Source of the DNA: Roridomyces roridus
Lineage: Eukaryota; Basidiomycota; Agaricomycetes; Agaricales; Mycenaceae
Assembly: GCA_029378245.1 (NCBI GenBank)
Contig: JARKIF010000351.1
Span: forward strand, 1-25,708
DNA length: 25,708 bases
Direction of reading: 5' to 3'
Part shown: positions 19,623 through 25,708 of the stretch, in pieces
Position numbering within the stretch: position 1 is the first letter of the stretch
How the letters are laid out: every line of letters begins with the position of its first letter
Program-made: the position numbers and the translations under genes
The notes under the pieces: model-generated
The model's input: only the letters and a program-made list of their open reading frames with translations
Database searches by the model: none
Told to the model about the DNA's origin: nothing

Positions 19623-21211
19623 TCAGATCGCCTTCCGCACCAAGCATCCGAATTCCCGTTCTTCAACCGCAACGTGCCGGACATGTATAACAAGTCGGCA
19701 CGCAAAAACTGAATGCAAGACACCCATTGGGCTAGACGGGAGTGAGTTTTCGACGGTCCACGGATGATTATGGTACATACGTGTTTGCGATTGATCTAAT
19801 GGCTGGCTGGGTACTACGGGTAAGAAATCTACTTTATATGGAGTTTGTTATTATATTACCTGCTGTGCTGTTGTTTGAAGAAAGACATTAACGACGAGGA
19901 TGACTGCCACCAAAGAAGTGAGTGAGCGAGAAAGTGAGAGGGACACTCAAGCCTACCGAGCATGCCTAGGTACCAGAACATTCCTAGAAGAAGTGTTCAA
20001 ACCGAGCTTTGGTCGTAGAGTCCGCACCACTCACCATCCAGATAAAAGTAGTGACAAGGTCGGAATATCTCCTCGGTTGGAATGACCCGTTCCAGACTGC
20101 ATGTCGTTCCACTTTGTAAGCAAAATGGCTGATAAGTCAGATTGGAGCATACACAACTTGAGTCCCTTCCACACAGTCAACAACACGATAACTAGCATGA
20201 TGGTGAGCCGGAGTGGAACACTTGAAACAGGTATAGGACTTGCCGGTTTCCATGCACAACAGCGATATGTACACGACGAGAACAATATTGCTGGAGCTCT
20301 CCGTACTATCACAAGAAGGAAGAGGAGAAGGGAGGGAGGTATCGGCGGCCACTGACACACGCCGATTAATTCCACAAGTAAAAGGTTGAAAAAGAACTAC
20401 TCACGAGCCTTTGAACGCGCCCACTGAAGTACTGGCCACACATTGGTCACAACCAAGCACTGCGGTTGTTCACAATAAATCCAGATCCTACTGAAAACAC
20501 TCACAATCCACATCAAAATGAAGAAAACGAGGATCTTCTTGACTTTTTGTAGAGCGCATAGGTTCGAATCATCAGAATTACTGTGCAGTATTGAGACTGT
20601 TGCCGTTGTGACCCTGACGCCCACTTACCTTCAGCGAATGCGATCCCGAGCGCCGCAAAGACTGCAGTAGAGGTCATTTTAATTTTGACATCGGAGTAAG
20701 GCACTTGCTCACCGTTATCGAAAAAAATCATCCGAGCACAGCCAGTCGGGCTCACTCCCAGGACAAAGTGCTCTGTAAAGAACCCGTTTAAAAGTTATCT
20801 CGACACTACTAACCTGCCCACTTGTAACCGCAAATGCGGTGTCCAGGACCGCGGCGTAGCGAGCCCATAGATATAGGCATTTGACTAGACTCCAGCGCGA
20901 TCGCCAGATATAGTTCAACTGTAGCAAAAGGTTTTGATTGATTTCGGACGCAGGCGATATGCGTACCTCTCGATCGATGTTCAGGAGAGTGTCATAAACC
21001 TTGTGGGGTTGAGCGGAGATCGGAAAAAAGTAACGAAAAGTACCAAGAGGCTCAAGCAAGCGACTAGATGGATGACTTGAAATTTGTCCCAGAGGAAAAG
21101 AAAATCCTACCTTGTATGTACTGCAAAAGGTCAGTTTCAACAGCGCCAAAGGCAATTCTGCTCGCTCACAATACCCAATTGCAGGTCAACCAAATCTTGA
21201 GTCGAATTCAT
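19623..21211 (-). pseudogene. DUF6533-type seven-helix membrane protein, copy 1, with frame breaks
   Basis: Start ATG 21211 (MNSTQDLVDLQL). Spliced segments follow the family order: YIQVACLSLLVYDTLLNIDRE, LNYIWRSRWSLVKCLYLW with ARYAAVLDTAF, ILMIRTYALY, LVVYISLLCMET joined to VIVLLTVWKGLK, then VLHSVFACRLVIHVRHVAV and a TGA at 19623-19625. Compared with copy 2 (23308-25003), a base is missing near 20541 (RTYALYKKSR leaves the frame before KILVFFILMW) and another near 20055 (LVTTF followed by lost YxDG). Both sit in or beside short base runs, so decay and sequencing error are both possible. One intron appears to use a GC donor (GCAAGT, after CMET). The membrane location and function of this family are known only by prediction. 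Confidence 0.65.
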
Positions 21212-21705
21212 CGCAACCAGGGAGAGGGAAGATTGGTTAAAGGATGCTCGCCGCCTCTACATCTATATAATACCATAATACCCTTACCACTTTCCCTGCA
21301 ACAAAAAGACTCGCTGCAATGATATCCATCCGATCTTGACGACCCAAGTTAAGGAGTATGTGCAATTTGCCCTCAACATGGACCACATCTGCACAACGAG
21401 ATTAGATTCGAGTTGGGAGGCCGGCCGTGAGAGGAGACGTTAGTCCAAGGCTGTGTTTGCCATTTGGGGCAGCATTTGGCAGGCATGCCGCATGCATGGG
21501 GAGAAATTTCGCATCGGAGATCGAGTCTCCAGAGTTGGCGTTGATAATAAGTCCCAGTGGGATCACCTCAGTGGAAATGAACCTGGCGTGAAGAGTAGAT
21601 AACATCAAATGCAAGAAGAGGGCCACAGAAAACAAAGTTGAACAACAAGCCGATCTGAGTGTTGATCAGCAACAACAGGGTGCTGATTGGAACCCTACAC
21701 ACCGG
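21212..21705. other. Spacer between DUF6533 copy 1 and the synthetase pseudogene
   Basis: No gene seen. A TATATA stretch about 50 nt before ATG 21211 (minus strand) is a possible core promoter for the membrane protein gene. Confidence 0.4.
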
Positions 21706-23048
21706 TCAAACCCTCTTCTGCTTCTTGATATCAGGGTACGCCAACTTTTCAATCTTCTGCATCTCCCCGTCCGCATGAAACGATTTCCGAATGGGGTCGA
21801 GCAACCTATTAATTGCATTCACCACCGCCCTCTTGAGATCCCCAGGGTGTATCCTCCTCTCCGCAAAATCGAGCTCGAGCTGTTTAAAGTTCATATAATG
21901 CAACGTCGGACCACCACCAAATTTGGGATCAGGCTCGATGGAGAACACAGTTCCCTGGGAGCGCCATCGGCCGCAAAAGGTTTGAGGTCAAGACAAGTAC
22001 TGGGGTCCAGAATCGACCCTCCTTGGCGCGCGGCATTTTCCGAACGCAGTTGGCTGACTGGAATAAGCACCGCTTTGACGAGCGCAAGGACACCATTCTC
22101 CGTGACGTTGCCCTCCGCGCAGAACGCCGCGTTGATCTTCCTGCGAACGACCTCTGGCGGGTCGAGAAAGTCGATTTGGAGTTGGGGTCAGAGGAAGACA
22201 TTTACCGCCGGCTAGACCGGGCACTCATCGCATTCATCAGGTGCGCGCGCTTGGTGTAGCCCAATTTCGGTACGGTAGTGTTCTGCGAAAGTGAAGATTT
22301 TCCGCTACGGGGAGCCAATAAACGAGCTGAGAATTCCAAGGAGAAGGTAACGAACCTGGTCGATACCCCCGAACTGGAAAATCGACGCCCATGGTACTGC
22401 TCATCGAGCGCCTGCATTCCAGGGTAGAGAAGACCACTGTCACCTGCTTGACGACCTCTGGCGCCGGCTTTCTTGGCGTCGTGTTCGGTCACAATCGCGC
22501 AGAGACGCAAATGAGCCATGTTGAACTCTTTAGATAATTCGTAGTCTGAACCCAACTTGAATTGCAACTTGGAGGTCGGGATGCCGAGCGACTTGAACAC
22601 GGATCGGATGAGTAACTCCTAGTATTTGGTGCGATGGGCGATGAGTTCGAAAGGTGCTTTCATGTTATCGAGGAATGCATGGATGTCTGCCAGAAGAACG
22701 GTGAACTGGTAGTACATTAGCTGGGGACGCGTGGATTAGCCAAATAGATACCTCCACATCCGCCTGCAGAAAGTCGAAGATTTTGATGAGCGGCACAAAG
22801 TATCCGATATGTGCTGGGTCAGGTTCAATAAATCCGCCCAAAGAGAGTTGGGACCCACGTCTTCCAGTGGGGGCAGTTCCTGGTTCAAATTTTAGAGAGA
22901 ATATTATGGAACAGTGTAAAAACACACCCCAGTAGCCCTTGGGACTCCTCCCTTCAGCAAGGATGCCTTTGAGTATATCGCCTCCAAGAGATTCTTGGAG
23001 CCTCCACGTGATGAGCTCGTATTTTTCTTCGGGCGTTGCGCTCGACAT
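21706..23048 (-). pseudogene. Cytoplasmic tyrosyl-tRNA synthetase pseudogene
   Basis: Class I synthetase that charges tRNA-Tyr. Pieces in order: [22 protein letters not shown] spliced to TAPTGR and on to PHIGYFVPL (the HIGH-type motif, HIGY), [86 protein letters not shown] (KMSKS motif) and KFGGGPTLHYMNFKQLE to the end. Introns are kept, so it is a genomic duplicate, not a retrocopy. It is broken by TAG at 22619-22621 in KYYE, several 1-bp insertions and deletions between AKKAGA and the KMSKS motif, and loss of about five codons before SGLLYPG. An essential enzyme must exist elsewhere in the genome. Confidence 0.85.
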
Positions 23049-23307
23049 TCGGGAACAAGAAAGCAGATGACCCGTGGTGTCAAGAGTGGATGTTTTTTAT
23101 CAACCCGTTCTGACCTCCGACGTGAGATATAACTCTGCGGATCTCATGTCGCGGGAGTCCGAGTCATCACGGCCCAGTTGTCGAAATTCAAGCGCCAACG
23201 TAGAAATACCCGCCACGACCGTTCAGGGTTGCGAAATTCAACAGATATGTAGCGAGCCGTTCGGAGCAAAGAGTGCTTGGACGACACTGCCACAGTACAG
23301 ATAAATA

Positions 23308-25003
23308 TCAACAAACTACCGCTCTCGTCCGGATTAGGCAATTAATTCCAACAAAAAACCGAATTCGCGTAGCACGCAGTGACTCAAAGATATTAAATGG
23401 CCGTGGACGGATACGTCCCGCCCAAACTCCGAAAGTCTGCTCCTGATCTTTAGCGGCAACGCAACGCACATGTACGACGAGCCGGCATGCGAGGACGGAG
23501 TGCAGGATTCGCATCGGACTTGAAGCAAAAAGAGTCCCAATGTGAGTTTGATGGGTAGGAGAAAGCGTACAGAGACTCACGTATCTGCGATAGACTTGAT
23601 AGACGGCTGGACGAAAGGTAAGCAAGTAAGACTGGCTGGTACACGGAAGCTCGTACCCGCGCTGTAGTTTGGAAGACGACATTGACGATAAATACAGCTG
23701 AAGGAAACGCGAATTATCAGCTGGGCAAGTCCGAGATCCAAATTGCGCACACCTTGCATGGCGAGATACCAAAAAAGTCCTAGTTGAAATGTAACGAGGA
23801 AAGTCACTTCGATCGCTACTTACTACTCACCGTCTCGATAAAATGTTGTGATAAGTTGAGATTGTCGAACATACAACCCATTTCGAACTGCGTGCAAGTT
23901 GGTTGAGAATTTAGCCCAAGTATGTACCTAGATGGAACGCCTTACAGGTATAAAACCCTTCCATAACGTCAATAGCACGATAACTGGTGTGCTTGTCAGT
24001 CTTCCGGATAAGTTGAATTTAATTCCTTACTGGTCTCCGAGAATAACAGCGTCCCGTACGATACAAGGATGATGTCATTCGAGCTTTCGGGATTGCAGGC
24101 AGGAAGCGGAGGTGGGATAGATGTATCGTCGGCTGGAATTCCGTTGCAGGAACATTCATTCAAGGAAATAGATCTAGGACTCACGATGGTCAGACCACTT
24201 GACCACGGGCCATACGTTCACTCCGATGATGCACTGTGCGTTTTAGTTCACATTCGCCGGACTGACTGCCAACTCACTGTCCACATGAAGATGAAGAAAA
24301 ACAAGAGTTTTCTGGAGCGGTTGTAGAGTGCATAGGTTCGGACCATTAGTATCCCTGCAAGGTGTTGAATAGAGGAGAATGAAGCAGATGGAAAAACTAA
24401 ACCTTCAGCAAAGCCGATGCCCAATCCCGCGAAAACTGTGTGATGAGTGTTTAATCAAGTCCACGTCTACGCAAATAATCTCACTTGTATCAAAGTTGGT
24501 TATGCGACTGCAACTGGGAGCCAAGGCAAGGTCGAAATGCTCTAGGGCCAACATCAGTATCCACGCCGTCAAAATTCGGTGCTATTTTCGTAACTTGCAA
24601 TCAAAAACGCGGTGTCGAGGAAGGTGCTGTACCGCGTCCAAAGATACAGGCACTTGATGATACTCCATCTTGATGCCCAGATGTGTTCCAACTGAGAAGT
24701 TGAAATTAATCAGCGGGAGTTGGACAGCGGCGACGATGTAAGTACCTCTTGGTTGATGTTCAAAAGAGTGTCGTAGATCTTATTGAATTGAGCATGGCAG
24801 GAACGAGGATGGGCGGACGCACTAGGAGAGCCGAAAATGCGACTATTGGTGTCGTGAAAACAGAGATATCCCGGTACGGATGGAAACGCGCCTTGAATGT
24901 ACTGCGAGAAATAAATTTGACTCCGAGAATGTAGGCAAATGAAAACGCTGCTCACCACAACCAGTTGTAAATCATACAAATCGGTGAGGCTGAGAACATC
25001 CAT
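23308..25003 (-). CDS. DUF6533-type seven-helix membrane protein, copy 2
   Basis: Start ATG 25003 (MDVLSLTDLYDLQLVV); stop at 23308. A consistent splice model with about a dozen small introns gives YIQVAFSALLIYDTLLNINQE, LEHIWASRWSIIKCLYLW, TRYSTFLDTAF, GILMVRTYALYNRSRKLLFF, GVNVWPVVKWSD, DIILVSYGTLLFSE with IVLLTLWKGF, LITTFYRDGLFWYLAMQ, AVFIVNVVFQTTA and ILHSVLACRLVVHVR. The N-terminal DUF6533 signature (YDTLLN...IW...KCLYLWTRY) and the later helices are all present and in frame, unlike copy 1. One intron seems to start with GC (after YIQ). A TATA-like TATAAG lies about 65 nt upstream. Many agaricomycete genomes carry large families of these proteins; the function is unknown. Confidence 0.72.
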
Positions 25004-25437
25004 CGTGAAGAAGAAAAGGGTTGGGGGGAGAGAAGAGAACAGCCACGATACCCCATGCTGAGATACTTATACCGCAAGCCAAATTTGCGCAAAGATGAAC
25101 TGCCATGCAGGATCACGGGAGGTTCGAGGGACTGATCCACGGATACCCTCGACTCCCAACGAGTCCCAAATCTCTTCCCGATTCCCCGAGAATCCCCAGA
25201 AGAAGACGCGCCAATCCATGCGTCATGGATCGAGGACAACGTTAACGATGGACTCGGTTTCCTTCCGCAGTGGTTACACGCGCCTTATGGGGCGCTCGTG
25301 GTGGCAGACAGACGTTCGGGGTACGAAAGAATCATGTTCAGCCGTCGGATACAGAGTCAATAATCCATACACATATGCGGGTTCCCATTCAAAATCGCCG
25401 TATGTCCTTCCAATAGCAAAATACACCCTCGAGTCCC
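25004..25437. other. Spacer upstream of DUF6533 copy 2
   Basis: No gene seen. It takes the place of the 3' half of a synthetase gene that would be expected here if the duplicated unit were complete. Confidence 0.4.
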
Positions 25438-25708
25438 CCCCAACTTGAATTGCAACTTGGAGGTCGGGATGCCGAGCGACTTGAACCCGGATCGGATGAG
25501 GAACTCGGAGTATTTGGTGCGATGAGCAATGAGCTAAGGGTTTCATGTTGTCGAGGAATGCGTGGATATCTGCCAGAAGAATGGTCAACGGTAGTATGCA
25601 ATTAGCTAGGGGACGCGGGGATTAGTGAAATAGATACCTCCACATCCGGCTGCAAACAGTGGGAGATTTTAATGAGCGGCCTACAGTATTCGATGTATGC
25701 TAGGTTCA
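25438..25708 (-). pseudogene. Second tyrosyl-tRNA synthetase fragment, cut by the window edge
   Basis: Aligns along its length with 22552-22830 of the first pseudogene, with scattered substitutions and small indels. It covers [12 protein letters not shown], the following intron and SLGIPTSKLQFK. The AFLDNMK segment is followed by a short deletion that breaks the frame, and the position holding TAG in the first copy reads TCC here. Homology stops sharply at about 25438, so the 3' part is missing; the 5' part may continue beyond the window. Confidence 0.8.

Overview
The window looks like nuclear DNA of an agaricomycete (mushroom-type basidiomycete). Genes are split by many 45-60 nt GT-AG introns. 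Two genes belong to the DUF6533-type seven-helix membrane family that is expanded in Agaricomycetes, and the central transposon encodes a large protein of a type I recognise from repeated agaricomycete genes. No tRNA, rRNA or CRISPR array was seen. Family assignments rest on motif recognition, not on a database search.

Layout. (1) 1-2446: an FAD-dependent aromatic-ring-type monooxygenase (721-2092, +) and its flanks. (2) 2447-15444: one 12,998-bp palindromic block. Its arms are inverted copies of the same two-gene DNA transposon, with a 354-bp unique loop at 9484-9837. Each arm carries a 14-exon transposase-like gene pointing outward and a small accessory gene pointing toward the loop, divided by a 156-bp bidirectional promoter region. 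The block is flanked by a 3-bp direct repeat (GTA), so it may have moved as a single unit. The arms agree almost everywhere. The differences I found are two 1-bp deletions and a 1,423-bp Mutator-like insertion (7027-8449, 9-bp target duplication), all in the left arm. Both arms share a nonsense codon in each gene, so the defects are older than the duplication or were spread by gene conversion. (3) 15445-17329: repeat-bearing DNA with one doubtful gene remnant. (4) 17330-19418: a LACTB2-type metallo-beta-lactamase-fold hydrolase and a membrane-linked GNAT acetyltransferase, both +. (5) 19623-25708: on the minus strand, a repeated pair of [DUF6533 membrane protein - tyrosyl-tRNA synthetase]. The synthetase copies are decayed, the first DUF6533 copy has two apparent frameshifts, and the second DUF6533 copy looks intact.

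The main finding is the fold-back transposon. Transcription of either accessory gene across the loop would give a hairpin RNA with a stem of about 1 kb. That is the architecture of the maize Mu killer silencing locus, an inverted duplication of a transposon that silences its own family. The structure is read directly from the sequence; the silencing role is a hypothesis. The other ordinary genes show no evident pathway link.
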